A stretch of 64,000 nt of DNA from an uncultured Eubacterium sp. (GCA_934320655.1 CAKRFN010000013.1:29358-93357); one strand, 5' to 3'. Shown: positions 25,453-33,850, numbered from the stretch's first letter. Notes: generated by a model not told the origin, from the letters alone. Program-made: numbers and translations.

Positions 25453-26745
25453 TTATTTGATATTAAATGCCTTGATTCCAGGATATACGGCGCTCTCGCC
25501 CAGTTCCTCCTCGATGCGCAGCAACTGGTTGTATTTTGCGACACGCTCCGAACGGCTCGGTGCTCCGGTCTTGATCTGGCAGGTATTCAGTGCAACAGCC
25601 AGATCTGCGATTGTCGTGTCTGCGGTCTCTCCGGAACGGTGGGAAGCGATTGCGGTATAACCTGCTTTGTGTGCCATCTTGATCGCCTCGAGTGTCTCGG
25701 AAACAGAACCGATCTGGTTGAGCTTGATGAGAATGCTGTTTCCGCATCCCATCTCAATTCCCTTGCTTAGGCGCTCGGTATTGGTAACAAAAAGATCATC
25801 ACCGACAAGCTGTACTCTGTCTCCCAGCTCCTTTGTCAGCTTCTGCCAGCCTTCCCAATCCTCCTCGTCCAGCGCATCCTCGATCGAAATGATCGGGTAT
25901 TTCTCAACGAGCTGTTTCCAATGTGCGATCAGCTCCTCGGATGTAAATTTCGTTCCTGCCTTCGGCAGCACATACTCACCCTTTGCAGCGCCTTTCCACT
26001 CGCTGGATGCAGCATCCATTGCGATCATGAAATCCTTGCCCGGCTCATAACCCGCATTTTTAACTGCCTCTAAAATATACTGAATGGCTTCCTCGTCGCT
26101 CGCAAGGTTCGGGGCAAATCCACCCTCGTCACCAACGGAAGTTGCCAGCCCTTTTGACTTTAACAGTGCTGCCAGTGCATGGAATACTTCCGCACACCAA
26201 CGCAGCGCCTCTTTGAAACTCGGTGCGCCGACCGGCATAATCATAAATTCCTGTACATCTACGGTGTTTGCCGCATGTGCGCCACCGTTCAATATATTCA
26301 TCATCGGAACCGGCAGACGGTTTCCTGAAATGCCGCCCAAGAAACGATATAACGGAATATCGAGTGCCTGCGAAGCTGCTCTGGCAGCCGCAATCGATAC
26401 TGCAAGGATCGCATTGGCTCCGAGCTTTGATTTATCTTTTGTGCCATCGGCAGCGATCATCGCATGGTCGATCGCATAGATGTCGCTCGCATCCATTCCG
26501 GTAATCGTATCCGCGATCGTTATGTTGATATTTTCTACTGCTTTCGAAACACCTTTGCCGAGGTATCTCGCCTGATCGCCGTCTCTCAGCTCCAACGCCT
26601 CAAACTCACCTGTCGAAGCACCGCTCGGTGCAGTTCCCCGCGCTACCGTACCATCTACCAGTGTAACTTCCGCCTCAACGGTCGGATTTCCTCTGGAATC
26701 CAAAATCTCTCTGCCGATTACTTTCTCGATCTCTAAATAATTCAT
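25453..26745 (-). CDS. eno: Enolase
   Basis: 430 residues, the normal bacterial length. It converts 2-phosphoglycerate to phosphoenolpyruvate in glycolysis. Signature stretches: EILDSRGNPTVEAEV, the substrate loop APSGASTGEFEALELRD, SVGDEGGFAPNL, metal ligands in MIAMDAASSE, SIEDALDEEDWEGW and VGDDLFVTNTERL, catalytic Lys in LIKLNQIGSVSET, and ASHRSGETADTTIADLAV. The ATG has AAAGGAG 8 nt upstream. It is a single-gene unit with a long structured leader and a strong terminator. Confidence 0.97.
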   Translation of the reverse strand: MNYLEIEKVIGREILDSRGNPTVEAEVTLVDGTVARGTAPSGASTGEFEALELRDGDQARYLGKGVSKAVENINITIADTITGMDASDIYAIDHAMIAADGTKDKSKLGANAILAVSIAAARAASQALDIPLYRFLGGISGNRLPVPMMNILNGGAHAANTVDVQEFMIMPVGAPSFKEALRWCAEVFHALAALLKSKGLATSVGDEGGFAPNLASDEEAIQYILEAVKNAGYEPGKDFMIAMDAASSEWKGAAKGEYVLPKAGTKFTSEELIAHWKQLVEKYPIISIEDALDEEDWEGWQKLTKELGDRVQLVGDDLFVTNTERLSKGIEMGCGNSILIKLNQIGSVSETLEAIKMAHKAGYTAIASHRSGETADTTIADLAVALNTCQIKTGAPSRSERVAKYNQLLRIEEELGESAVYPGIKAFNIK

Positions 26746-26779
26746 TGTCGTTTCTCCTTTTCGCGAACGCCCTTCATCC

Positions 26780-26838
26780 GATGTCCCAAAGGAGGTATGG
26801 GCCTTTGAGACATCACCGCCACATTCCGCTATTGTGGC
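26780..26838 (-). promoter_or_regulatory. Structured 5' leader of eno, two hairpins
   Basis: In the minus-strand transcript, a 13-bp stem (26780-26792 with 26802-26814) encloses a 9-nt loop. A second stem, GCCACA with TGTGGC (about 26818-26838), lies just upstream of it. Neither is followed by a T-run, so they are not terminators. They may protect the mRNA or regulate it. The rest of the gap up to 26997 shows no gene. Confidence 0.45.
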
Positions 26839-26997
26839 AAAAATGGTCTTACATGATTTACACAGCGTTAGTCATCGCTAACTACAATTAGAATAACACA
26901 GACGCCAGCAGGAAGCAATATTTCTAATTGAGAGTTTTTTGCAGGTTTGCAGGAAAATTTTTTCCAACAATGCTTCTGCAAAATGCAACGGACATGC

Positions 26998-27042
26998 AAA
27001 AAGGTGCAAAGTTTTGATTGCTCAATAAAGACTTTGCACCTT
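26998..27042 (-). terminator. Terminator of small cassette gene 1
   Basis: AAGGTGCAAAGT and ACTTTGCACCTT pair perfectly on the minus strand, followed by TTT. The inner sequence AATAAAGACTTTGCACC is repeated, in opposite orientation, in the promoter region of the same cassette (about 27300-27316). Confidence 0.8.
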
Positions 27043-27075
27043 AGGTAACTATGGGATTTCTATGAAATTTTTACG

Positions 27076-27267
27076 TTAATCTAGTAAAAAATCAAATTGT
27101 GATACATCTACGCCAAAAGTGATCAGCGTGGCTTTTGATGTCCGGATTTCAATTTCGAGCTGTTCGTTTGTTCCCTCCATTGCCTTTTTAATTCTCAACA
27201 ACGATACATAATGATTGATTTCTGCCTTTACTATTTCCTGATTCATATTATCAACCTCACGATTCAT
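27076..27267 (-). CDS. Small protein of duplicated cassette, copy 1
   Basis: 63 residues, starting MNREVDNMNQEIVKAE after AGGTGGT. Its middle (INHYVSLLRIKKAMEGTNEQ, then EIRTSKATLITFGVDV) aligns with the 62-residue protein at 28948-29136 at roughly 35-40% identity. The likely shape is two helices, without a signal peptide. It is not in a known family that I recognise. It has some likeness in size and helix pattern to Spo0E-type phosphatases, but the SQELD signature is absent. It has its own promoter and terminator and so is a free-standing unit. Confidence 0.6.
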   Translation of the reverse strand: MNREVDNMNQEIVKAEINHYVSLLRIKKAMEGTNEQLEIEIRTSKATLITFGVDVSQFDFLLD

Positions 27268-27273
27268 ACGATC

Positions 27274-27297
27274 ACCACCTTTTCAAGTGGTATTATA
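27274..27297 (-). promoter_or_regulatory. Promoter of small cassette gene 1
   Basis: The minus strand shows TATAAT (27292-27297), then the inverted repeat ACCACTT-GAAA-AGGTGGT (27274-27291), whose right arm is the ribosome site. The start site would fall inside the repeat, so it is better viewed as a DNA operator than as an RNA hairpin. About 70 nt around it are nearly identical to the region upstream of copy 2. Confidence 0.6.
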
Positions 27298-27399
27298 CCA
27301 TAGTGCAAAGCCTTTATTCAATTATCAATCTGCCGTTTTCATATTTAGGGAATTTATCCGTCTGAACAGACAAATATTGCACGAATCTTCTATTCGTAA

Positions 27400-27447
27400 A
27401 GAAAAAATCAGCAGTCATCACTATCGTTATAATAGTGGCAACTGCTG
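27400..27447 (-). terminator. Terminator of the MATE transporter gene
   Basis: On the minus strand CAGCAGTTGCCACTAT pairs imperfectly with ATAGTGATGACTGCTG around a seven-base loop. ATTTTTTC follows. Confidence 0.75.
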
Positions 27448-27494
27448 TCAATATAATATGTCAATTTGATTTTGTCAATCATTTATTGTATCAT

Positions 27495-28850
27495 TTACTC
27501 CTGAACACGTTTCAGATAGATCCTGCACAAAAACAGGCACACGATAAATGTAATTACAAATGACACAGGCTGCGCCTCCTGCACACCTGCCAGACCACGC
27601 ATATGCTTCAGGATCTGTAGCATCGGAATAAATACAATTCCGCTCCGCAGACAAGAACCAAGACTCGCCAACAGCTTTTCTCCGATACTCTGGAATCCCA
27701 TCTCTACCATCATCGTAAGCGGCACAAACAACTGACCGATACACAACAGACGCAAGGCACGGATTCCGATTTCTATGACCTTCGGATCGTTTCGCAACTG
27801 CCCAACCACCGAACCTGCGAATAAATAAATCGGAACTGAAATAATGAACAACACGACTTCTGATCCTGCAAATGCCGCCCAGAATGCCTTGCGCACCCGA
27901 TTTTTCTTACCCGCGCCAAAATTAAAGCTGCTGATCGGCTGAAATCCCTGCCCGATTCCGATCGCAACCGCCATCGGGATGAAACTGATGCGCGATACGA
28001 TGCTCATCGCAGCCACTGCCTCATCACCATATATACCGGATGCTTTATTTAATAGCATTGCCGCAACACTGTTTAACATCTGCCGCAACAGACTTGGGAA
28101 TCCGGTTCCGATAATATTCCATGCTGTCTGCGCATCCTGTGCAACACATTTTATTGAAATATGCGTCTGTGTTTTTCCACGCAAAAACATGCTTAGCAAA
28201 ATACAAAAACTGATGAACTGCGATCCTGCGGTCGCAATTCCGGCTCCCGCGATACCCAGTTTACAGCCAAACATTAACACCATATCTCCAAGTATATTAA
28301 TCACTGCTCCCGTCATCATGCCAACAGTTCCGAGTTTTGCCTTTCCCTCATAACGCAGCAGATTATTCATCGTGAGACTGGACGTAAAGAAGGGTGCTGC
28401 CAGTATAATAAAGAAAATATAAGTTCCCGCATAGGGTGCAATCGTCTCCGTGCTTCCAAGTAAACGCAGCAGCGGTTTCAAAAATATCAAACTCCCCACC
28501 GCCACAATCAATCCTAATAAAAAAGACAAAAAGAACCCCGTCGAACTGTATTTCGATGCTTCCGCCAGATTCTTTTCTCCGAGTTTTCGCGACATAATGC
28601 TGCCCGATCCCTGACCGCACATAAATCCAATCGCCTGTAAGATTGCCATATAGCTAAACACGATGCCGGTCGCGCCGCTCTGGCTCGTTCCCAAAGTTCC
28701 TACAAATGCCGTATCTACCAGATTATAAATATTCGTAACCATCATGCTAATGATCGTAGGCACAGATAGGGTAAATAACAAACTTCCAATCGGCTGCGTT
28801 GTCATTCGCTCATACTGCCTCTTTTGTAATTCTTTTTCATCTTCCAACAT
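27495..28850 (-). CDS. MATE-family efflux transporter
   Basis: 451 residues from the ATG at 28850 (GGGAGG 7 nt upstream). Twelve membrane spans are arranged as two six-helix halves. Family stretches include GSLLFTLSVPTIISMMVTNI, NLVDTAFVGTLG, GQGSGSIMSRKLGEKNLAEA, MNNLLRYEGKAKLGTVGMM and AIGIGQGFQPISSFNFGAGK. MATE pumps export cationic drugs or metabolites with Na+ or H+. The sequence fits the NorM/VmrA-like Firmicutes branch. It is flanked on both sides by the two small-protein cassettes, all transcribed in the same direction, which hints at a shared history. Confidence 0.9.
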   Translation of the reverse strand: MLEDEKELQKRQYERMTTQPIGSLLFTLSVPTIISMMVTNIYNLVDTAFVGTLGTSQSGATGIVFSYMAILQAIGFMCGQGSGSIMSRKLGEKNLAEASKYSSTGFFLSFLLGLIVAVGSLIFLKPLLRLLGSTETIAPYAGTYIFFIILAAPFFTSSLTMNNLLRYEGKAKLGTVGMMTGAVINILGDMVLMFGCKLGIAGAGIATAGSQFISFCILLSMFLRGKTQTHISIKCVAQDAQTAWNIIGTGFPSLLRQMLNSVAAMLLNKASGIYGDEAVAAMSIVSRISFIPMAVAIGIGQGFQPISSFNFGAGKKNRVRKAFWAAFAGSEVVLFIISVPIYLFAGSVVGQLRNDPKVIEIGIRALRLLCIGQLFVPLTMMVEMGFQSIGEKLLASLGSCLRSGIVFIPMLQILKHMRGLAGVQEAQPVSFVITFIVCLFLCRIYLKRVQE

Positions 28851-28881
28851 ACTGCTGCCTCCCTTCATATGCTATGCATAT

Positions 28882-28931
28882 GCAAAAGCAAGGTGCAAAG
28901 CCTTGACCTCTCAATAAAGACTTTGCACCTT
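28882..28931 (-). terminator. Terminator of small cassette gene 2
   Basis: AAGGTGCAAAG (plus-strand 28890-28900) pairs with CTTTGCACCTT (28921-28931). The T-run on the minus strand is poor (GCTTTTGC). It is nearly the same sequence as the terminator at 26998-27042. Confidence 0.7.
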
Positions 28932-28947
28932 AGGTGTAATTATATGA

Positions 28948-29136
28948 TTACTCTTCAAATTCTAAATCATGTAAATTGATTCCAAAACTTTCTAGTTTGA
29001 CTTTTGTTGTCTTGATTTCATAATCTAATACCTTGTTTTCGCATGTATTTGCACGTTTAATAGCCTGTAGATTCTTATAATAGTCAATGATATTGTTTAT
29101 GACTTCAAATTGGTTCATTTCATCGCCTGCTTTCAT
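28948..29136 (-). CDS. Small protein of duplicated cassette, copy 2
   Basis: 62 residues, starting MKAGDEMNQFEVINNI after AGGTGGT. It aligns with copy 1: IIDYYKNLQAIKRANTCENK to INHYVSLLRIKKAMEGTNEQ, and YEIKTTKVKLESFGINL to IEIRTSKATLITFGVDV. It has no signal peptide or membrane segment. The family and function are not recognised. Promoter, ribosome site and terminator are almost the same as those of copy 1, while the coding parts have drifted much further. That suggests either an old duplication with conserved control regions or two cassettes of a wider repeat family. Confidence 0.6.
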   Translation of the reverse strand: MKAGDEMNQFEVINNIIDYYKNLQAIKRANTCENKVLDYEIKTTKVKLESFGINLHDLEFEE

Positions 29137-29142
29137 ACTATC

Positions 29143-29166
29143 ACCACCTTTTCAAGTGGTATTATA
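29143..29166 (-). promoter_or_regulatory. Promoter of small cassette gene 2
   Basis: TATAAT on the minus strand (29161-29166) is followed by the same ACCACTT-GAAA-AGGTGGT inverted repeat (29143-29160) as at copy 1, leading into the ATG at 29136. Confidence 0.6.
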
Positions 29167-29305
29167 CCATAGCGCAAAGTCTTTATTCAATTATCAATCT
29201 ACTATTCTAATTCTGTAATTATGGGGTTGTCTGCCTGACTGGGCAGAATTGGAATAAAAATATTATTCTGAATTAACAAGGCTCTCAAACACGGCCTCTA
29301 TTCCT

Positions 29306-29962
29306 TTACTTTATTTTCGCGTAGTCCTCGTCTGTGACCGGCTCACACCACTCGTTTGACGCCTCTGTTCCGGGCACTTCGACCGCCAGATGTGAAAACC
29401 AGCTATCCGGCGCAGCGCCATGCCAGTGCTTGACTTCCGCAGGAATGTTCACGCAGTCATCGGGCTTTAACTCGATCGGGTCTTTGCCCTCTTCCTGATA
29501 ATAACCGCGTCCTGCCACGCAGACTAAGATCTGTCCGATAAAATACTGTGCAAATGCGTCGTTGGGCGCTCCGATCGGAAATACCATGGATTTTGCATGT
29601 GCACGCATCGCTTCGTCCTCATAGGGCAGATCGCCCTCGCCATCCTGCCATACCTCCTTTGCCAGATTGAATACTGCCCATGCCTTCGGCCAGCCCGCAT
29701 AGAATGCCACATGTGTGATGATCGCAGCGATCTCCTTCTGCGTCACGCCGTGATCCTTCGCATTCTGCAAATGAAATTTCAAAGAGTTATCCGTGATTCC
29801 CTGTGACATCAGTGCCACTACCGTGATGATGCTGCGCGTTTTTACATCGATATCCTGTCCGTTCCAGTTTTCGCCAAAGAGCACATCATCGTTAAAATGT
29901 GCGAATTCCGGCGCAAATGTTCCGAGCGCATTGCGTCCCGCTGTCTGTATGATCTTTGCCAT
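29306..29962 (-). CDS. Carboxymuconolactone decarboxylase-like/cupin two-domain protein
   Basis: 218 residues. Residues 1-115 form a CMD/AhpD-like helical domain (TRSIITVVALMSQGITDNSL, then IAAIITHVAFYAGWPKAWAVF). The CxxC pair of true AhpD peroxidase-like proteins is absent. Residues 130-210 form a cupin: GQILVCVAGRGYYQEEGK with KPDDCVNIPAEVKHWHGAAPDS supplying the metal-binding His and acid residues. Such fusions are common in Firmicutes next to flavodoxins, as here. A role in redox or small-molecule detoxification is likely but unproven. It is co-transcribed with the truncated flavodoxin gene 17 nt upstream. Confidence 0.85.
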   Translation of the reverse strand: MAKIIQTAGRNALGTFAPEFAHFNDDVLFGENWNGQDIDVKTRSIITVVALMSQGITDNSLKFHLQNAKDHGVTQKEIAAIITHVAFYAGWPKAWAVFNLAKEVWQDGEGDLPYEDEAMRAHAKSMVFPIGAPNDAFAQYFIGQILVCVAGRGYYQEEGKDPIELKPDDCVNIPAEVKHWHGAAPDSWFSHLAVEVPGTEASNEWCEPVTDEDYAKIK

Positions 29963-29979
29963 TTTCCGATTCCTCCTTA

Positions 29980-30399
29980 TTATAAAGTTGCAACCCAGTC
30001 TGCGATCACATCGGCACCCGCGCGGTTCAACAGCTTTCCTTCACTGATCTGTGCGCCCGGCGCTGACGGCTCCAGCTCTCTGACGGTGTTTCCGAATCCG
30101 CTGCCGCCGGATGTCGCAAACAGCACGATCTTTTTACCGGAAAAATCATATGCTTCTAAAAATGTATTGATGATCGTAGGTGCCACATACCACCAGATCG
30201 GGAAACCGACCAGAATCTCATCATAGTTCTCGATATGGGCATCCGTATCTGCCAGCTCGGGTCTGATGGTCTTATCAGCCATCTCAACGCTGCTTCTGGA
30301 TTTTTTATCCATCCAGTTAAGGTCTGCCTTTGTATAAGGTGTCTTGGGCTTGATCTCATACAGATCAGCTCCCGCTATTATAATTCGCCTTCGATTCAA
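29980..30399 (-). pseudogene. Flavodoxin-like gene lacking its N-terminal FMN-binding loop
   Basis: 139 codons from a TTG at 30399 with no good ribosome site. The body is flavodoxin-like: GADLYEIKPKTPYTKADLNW, SSVEM, YDEILVGFPIWWYVAPTIIN, FSGKKIVLFATSGGSGFGNT. The first 20-25 residues of this family, which form the first beta strand and the phosphate-binding loop (pattern YFSASGxT), are missing and replaced by NRRRIII. The upstream sequence gives no match in any frame. The protein should not bind FMN normally. It is therefore called a 5'-truncated remnant, although a downstream open frame of this size could still be expressed with the cupin protein. Confidence 0.6.
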
Positions 30400-30593
30400 T
30401 GTCTAATACCTATATAATATCACAATCCATGCCCAAAAAGCATTGAAATTTATTTTGATTTCGTTTATGGAAATTTTTGGAATTTTTAGAAATCCTTTAG
30501 ATTTCAGACACATGCGGTTCACATTTCTCACATATACTGATATTGTTCAGATGAGGAGCCGAAAGTTTTACGGAACCCGGAACGGCTCCGACT

Positions 30594-30636
30594 AAAAACA
30601 ACAGGGCACAGTGCAGAAATATTCCGCGCGATGCCC
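30594..30636 (-). terminator. Terminator after the rRNA methyltransferase gene
   Basis: On the minus strand GGGCA (30632-30636) pairs with TGCCC (30604-30608) around a long loop, then TGTTGTTTTT. A second, GC-rich inverted repeat, GGAGCCG/CGGCTCC, lies at 30555-30589 without a T-run. The remaining sequence to 30400 shows no gene. Confidence 0.6.
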
Positions 30637-30657
30637 TTTTATTTATGATGATGCTGA

Positions 30658-32055
30658 TTACCAGTTGATCCGAAGCCCTTTCGGATAATGATTCTTCACC
30701 ACGCCGCGGCTCGCTTTTCCCCAGCCGAGCGGCATCCCCTGATAAGTGACCAGTACCCAGCCATCCAGCGCCGGATCGCAGCCCAGCGTCATACCGCGCA
30801 GATACTGCTCCGGCTCGTCCGTCTCACAGACCTGCGACACCTGATCTGCACGCAGCGCCAATGCCAGTGCGTGCGACGGCTCAAACCGGTTCTTTTTATC
30901 CGTTCCCAAATGCAGTCCCGGCCGCAATACTTTCATACCGCGCAGATCCGGCATCTCCTGCGGCACGAGGTATAACTGGTCACCAAACATCTGCCTGCAC
31001 CCGTTCAGTTCACAGCGCAGATACTGCTTTGCAAATGCCTCACAACTCGCCCACGCATCGGTCGGTGCAACATCTTTCGTCTTCTTTTTTCCTTTTTTAT
31101 CCCGTTTACCGGAACTATCATCGCTCACGCGAACGGCAGACTGTCTCGGCAGCCGTATCCCGCCCTTCATCAGCCGTGCAACAAAATGTCCCTCTCCGCG
31201 CTGTCTGTGCGGATAAATCCGACCGGTTCCACTGATCTCTCCATCCGAGATGCCGAGCGCTGCCGTATCGATCGGCTGCAGCGTGAGATCCGGGTACTTG
31301 TCCAGCAGCCAGCGGATCATGTCCTCATCCTCTGCCGGTGCAAACGTACAAGTCGAATAGACAAGCACCCCTCCCGGACAAAGCATATTGACCGCACACG
31401 CGAGAATATCCCGCTGACGCTGTGCACACATCTGCACATTTTCAGGCGACCATTCGGTCAGCGCTGCCTCCTCCTTATGAAACATGCCCTCACCTGAACA
31501 CGGCGCATCGACCACGATCCGGTCAAAAAATGCCGGAAAACGCGCCTCAAGCTCCTGCGGCGAATGGTTGAGCACGACTGCATTTTTCACGCCCATGCGC
31601 TCGATATTCTGCGCAAGGATCTTTGCCCGGTTCGGCACGATCTCATTGCACACAAGCAGCCCCTCACCCGCCATGCGTCCGGCGAGCTGCGTCGATTTGC
31701 CGCCCGGAGCCGCACACAGATCGAGTACGACCTCACCCGGCTGCGGATCTGCGATCTGCGCCACGCACATCGCACTCGGCTCCTGAATATAATACAGTCC
31801 CATCTCATGATAGACATGTTTTCCAGGTCTGTCTGCATCCGAATAATAATAGCCTTCATCCGCCCAGCCCACCGGCTCAAGCTGCCACGGCATCAGCCGT
31901 TCAAACTGCTCCGCGGTCTGCTTTAACGGGTTGCGCCGCAAGCCGTATGCCCGCGGTGATTCATAGCTGGCAAAAAAGGCATCCGCCTCCGCTCCAAGCT
32001 GTTCTCTCATTCGCTCCACAAATGCCTGTGGCAGCGTGATCTGCTGTTCGTTCAT
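30658..32055 (-). CDS. rRNA cytosine-C5 methyltransferase, RsmF/NOL1-NOP2-Sun family
   Basis: 465 residues. The SAM-binding motif I is VVLDLCAAPGGKSTQLAGRM, motif IV with the first catalytic Cys is VVDAPCSGEGMF, and motif VI with the second is YSTCTFAPAEDEDM. The N-terminus has the RsmF-like RAYGLRRNPLK, and the C-terminus has the RNA-binding PUA-like extension (GWVLVTYQGMPLGWGKASRG). It methylates a cytosine in 16S rRNA; the exact position is not predictable. A basic insertion (KRDKKGKKKTKD) lies at about 325-336. Single gene, ATG preceded by GGGGAAAAAGAT. Confidence 0.92.
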   Translation of the reverse strand: MNEQQITLPQAFVERMREQLGAEADAFFASYESPRAYGLRRNPLKQTAEQFERLMPWQLEPVGWADEGYYYSDADRPGKHVYHEMGLYYIQEPSAMCVAQIADPQPGEVVLDLCAAPGGKSTQLAGRMAGEGLLVCNEIVPNRAKILAQNIERMGVKNAVVLNHSPQELEARFPAFFDRIVVDAPCSGEGMFHKEEAALTEWSPENVQMCAQRQRDILACAVNMLCPGGVLVYSTCTFAPAEDEDMIRWLLDKYPDLTLQPIDTAALGISDGEISGTGRIYPHRQRGEGHFVARLMKGGIRLPRQSAVRVSDDSSGKRDKKGKKKTKDVAPTDAWASCEAFAKQYLRCELNGCRQMFGDQLYLVPQEMPDLRGMKVLRPGLHLGTDKKNRFEPSHALALALRADQVSQVCETDEPEQYLRGMTLGCDPALDGWVLVTYQGMPLGWGKASRGVVKNHYPKGLRINW

Positions 32056-32203
32056 ATCTTTTTCCCCTGAAATCCTCTGTCACTGTTCACTTCGTCCGCA
32101 GCAACGATTCTATTCTTCACTGTGCCCGTGACCAGTCATCGCCGCTTTCGGACAGTCTCAGTATAAAATATCCGGCTGGAAAAAGAAAGTCCTGTCTGTG
32201 CAA

Positions 32204-32665
32204 TTATGCGGTTTCTCCGACCAGTGTAGAGATCTCACGATGCTCGATCGCGGTAGAGAACACGATCTGTGTCTGGGTCTTGCCGAATTTCTGTACCTGT
32301 GAGACAAATGCCTCGAGATCTCTCGTATTGGAATAAGCGACCTCTAACAGCATCGCATAGTCACCTGTGATGCAGCTGCACTCGATTACATTATTGCAGG
32401 CGCGCGCCAGATTCAAAAATGCATCCTTTTTGCCGGGAAGCACTTCCACATTGATAAATGCACGGATGCGGTTACCCATTTTCTCTTTATTTACGCAGGT
32501 GTGATATCCGAGAATATATCCCTCGCGCTCCAGCTTATCAATACGTGCGGATGTCGCAGGTGATGACAAAAATACCTGTGCCGCGATATCCTTTAAGGAT
32601 GTTCTCGCATTCTGCTGTAAAATATGTAAGATTTTTCTGTCTACGCTGTCTAACTGCTGTCTCAT
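32204..32665 (-). CDS. Lrp/AsnC-family transcriptional regulator
   Basis: 153 residues from the ATG at 32665, with GAGGTGG 5 nt upstream; the in-frame GTG at 32674 overlaps that site. The N-terminal HTH is DRKILHILQQNARTSLKDIA followed by SSPATSARIDKLEREGYI. The C-terminal RAM domain (IRAFINVEVLPGKKDAFLNL, IECSCITGDYAMLLEVAYSN) binds amino acids and forms octamers. It is a local or global regulator of amino-acid metabolism. Its long leader contains a possible attenuator. Confidence 0.9.
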   Translation of the reverse strand: MRQQLDSVDRKILHILQQNARTSLKDIAAQVFLSSPATSARIDKLEREGYILGYHTCVNKEKMGNRIRAFINVEVLPGKKDAFLNLARACNNVIECSCITGDYAMLLEVAYSNTRDLEAFVSQVQKFGKTQTQIVFSTAIEHREISTLVGETA

Positions 32666-32786
32666 ACTGTCCACCTCATCTGTTTTGTCCGCGAAACATT
32701 GGTGTGCGTTTCTGATTCCAAGTCGTTCATTCCGGTTTTTATATTCCGGTTTTTATTTTTGGTTTTCCGACTGAGGCTTCGGCGTC

Positions 32787-32855
32787 AAAAAAGGCGCTTC
32801 AACCCCTTGGTTGAAACGCCTTCGTTTCGCTTAATTTTTTTAAGTTGTGATTATA
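32787..32855 (-). promoter_or_regulatory. Leader of the Lrp-type gene with a premature terminator
   Basis: A minus-strand TATAAT (32850-32855) is followed about 30 nt later by a 14-bp stem with one mismatch (32791-32804 with 32809-32822, loop CCTT on the plus strand) and six T. RNA started at the box would end after about 57 nt, some 120 nt before the Lrp gene. This fits an attenuator or a very short RNA. The rest of 32666-32987 shows no gene. Confidence 0.5.
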
Positions 32856-32987
32856 ATAACATTAAGATTCTAATTTGTCTAGTCCTTTTTTCTAATTTTT
32901 TTAACCTTGCTTGTTTCCTGACCCATTTTGGGGTAGACTATGACTGGATAGAAACGATGATGATACAGGCAGAAAGGACATTTTATT

Positions 32988-33788
32988 ATGCTGATTGATT
33001 TTCATACACACACATTTCCGGACAAAATTGCAGCCGCAGCGCTGGAGCAGCTTGGCACCCGCGCAGGCATTTCCCCACACACCGACGGCACGTATCAGGG
33101 GCTGAAAGACGCGATGGCGCGCGACGGTGTCGACATCTCCGTCGTGCTTCCGGTCGCCACGAATCCTGCACAGGTCGAAAAGATCAACCGGCGTGCACTA
33201 CAGACCAACGAGACTGCATCGGATACAGGGATCTATTCCTTTGGTGCGATGCATCCCGATTATCCGGATTATAAACAGGAGCTGCGCTGGCTCGCCGACA
33301 ATGGCTTCAAAGGGATCAAGCTGCATCCTGACTACCAGCTTCATTTTGCAGATGATGATGCAACCATGCATATCATTGATGAAGCAGAATCGCTCGGTCT
33401 GTACACGACACTCCACGCCGGCATCGATATCGGTTATCCCTCTCCGGTACACTGTACACCACAGATGTCCCGACGGATCATTGATACACTCCACCCCACG
33501 CACATGATCCTCGCTCACACCGGCGGATGGAAGCAATGGGATGACGTCATCGGATTATTGGACGATCCTGATGTATTTTTTGATATTTCTTTTTCCCTTG
33601 GTGTGATCACACTGGAACAGTTTCTGTGTATCCTCACGCAACACGGCAGCGACCACCTGCTGTTTGGCACAGATTCGCCCTGGGACAGTGCAGCACATAC
33701 ACTGGACGAGCTAAAACGTATGCCGCTCTCCCGTGAACAGTTTGCGGATATCTGTTATAAGAACGGGGCAAAAATTTTAGACATCTAA
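32988..33788 (+). CDS. Metal-dependent amidohydrolase (COG2159-like)
   Basis: 266 residues, a TIM-barrel hydrolase of the amidohydrolase-2 group. The metal ligands are recognisable: LIDFHTHTFP (HxH), FKGIKLHPDYQL with Lys and His, LHAGIDIG (His), MILAHTGG (His) and LLFGTDSPWDS (Asp). Related enzymes decarboxylate or hydrolyse small acids; the substrate is not known. It is transcribed alone, divergently from the Lrp-type gene, and ends in a strong terminator. Confidence 0.85.
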   Translation: MLIDFHTHTFPDKIAAAALEQLGTRAGISPHTDGTYQGLKDAMARDGVDISVVLPVATNPAQVEKINRRALQTNETASDTGIYSFGAMHPDYPDYKQELRWLADNGFKGIKLHPDYQLHFADDDATMHIIDEAESLGLYTTLHAGIDIGYPSPVHCTPQMSRRIIDTLHPTHMILAHTGGWKQWDDVIGLLDDPDVFFDISFSLGVITLEQFLCILTQHGSDHLLFGTDSPWDSAAHTLDELKRMPLSREQFADICYKNGAKILDI

Positions 33789-33808
33789 CAAAATCTAAAA
33801 AAGAGCAT

Positions 33809-33850
33809 AAAAAATTCATGGAGCCGCAACCGCAGTCCCATGAATTTTTT
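33809..33850. terminator. Bidirectional terminator between the amidohydrolase and pta genes
   Basis: AAAAATTCATGG and CCATGAATTTTT pair across an 18-nt loop, with A- and T-runs on both sides. It serves the converging genes at 33788 and 33873. Confidence 0.85.

Noticed and set aside
27274..27291. The ACCACTT-GAAA-AGGTGGT repeat as an RNA hairpin hiding the ribosome site
   Set aside because: The TATAAT box touches the left arm, so the transcript would start inside the repeat and lack the complete hairpin. A DNA operator is the better reading.
27076..29136. Assigning the two small proteins to the Spo0E phosphatase family
   Set aside because: Size and helix pattern fit, but the SQELD-type signature is missing in both copies.
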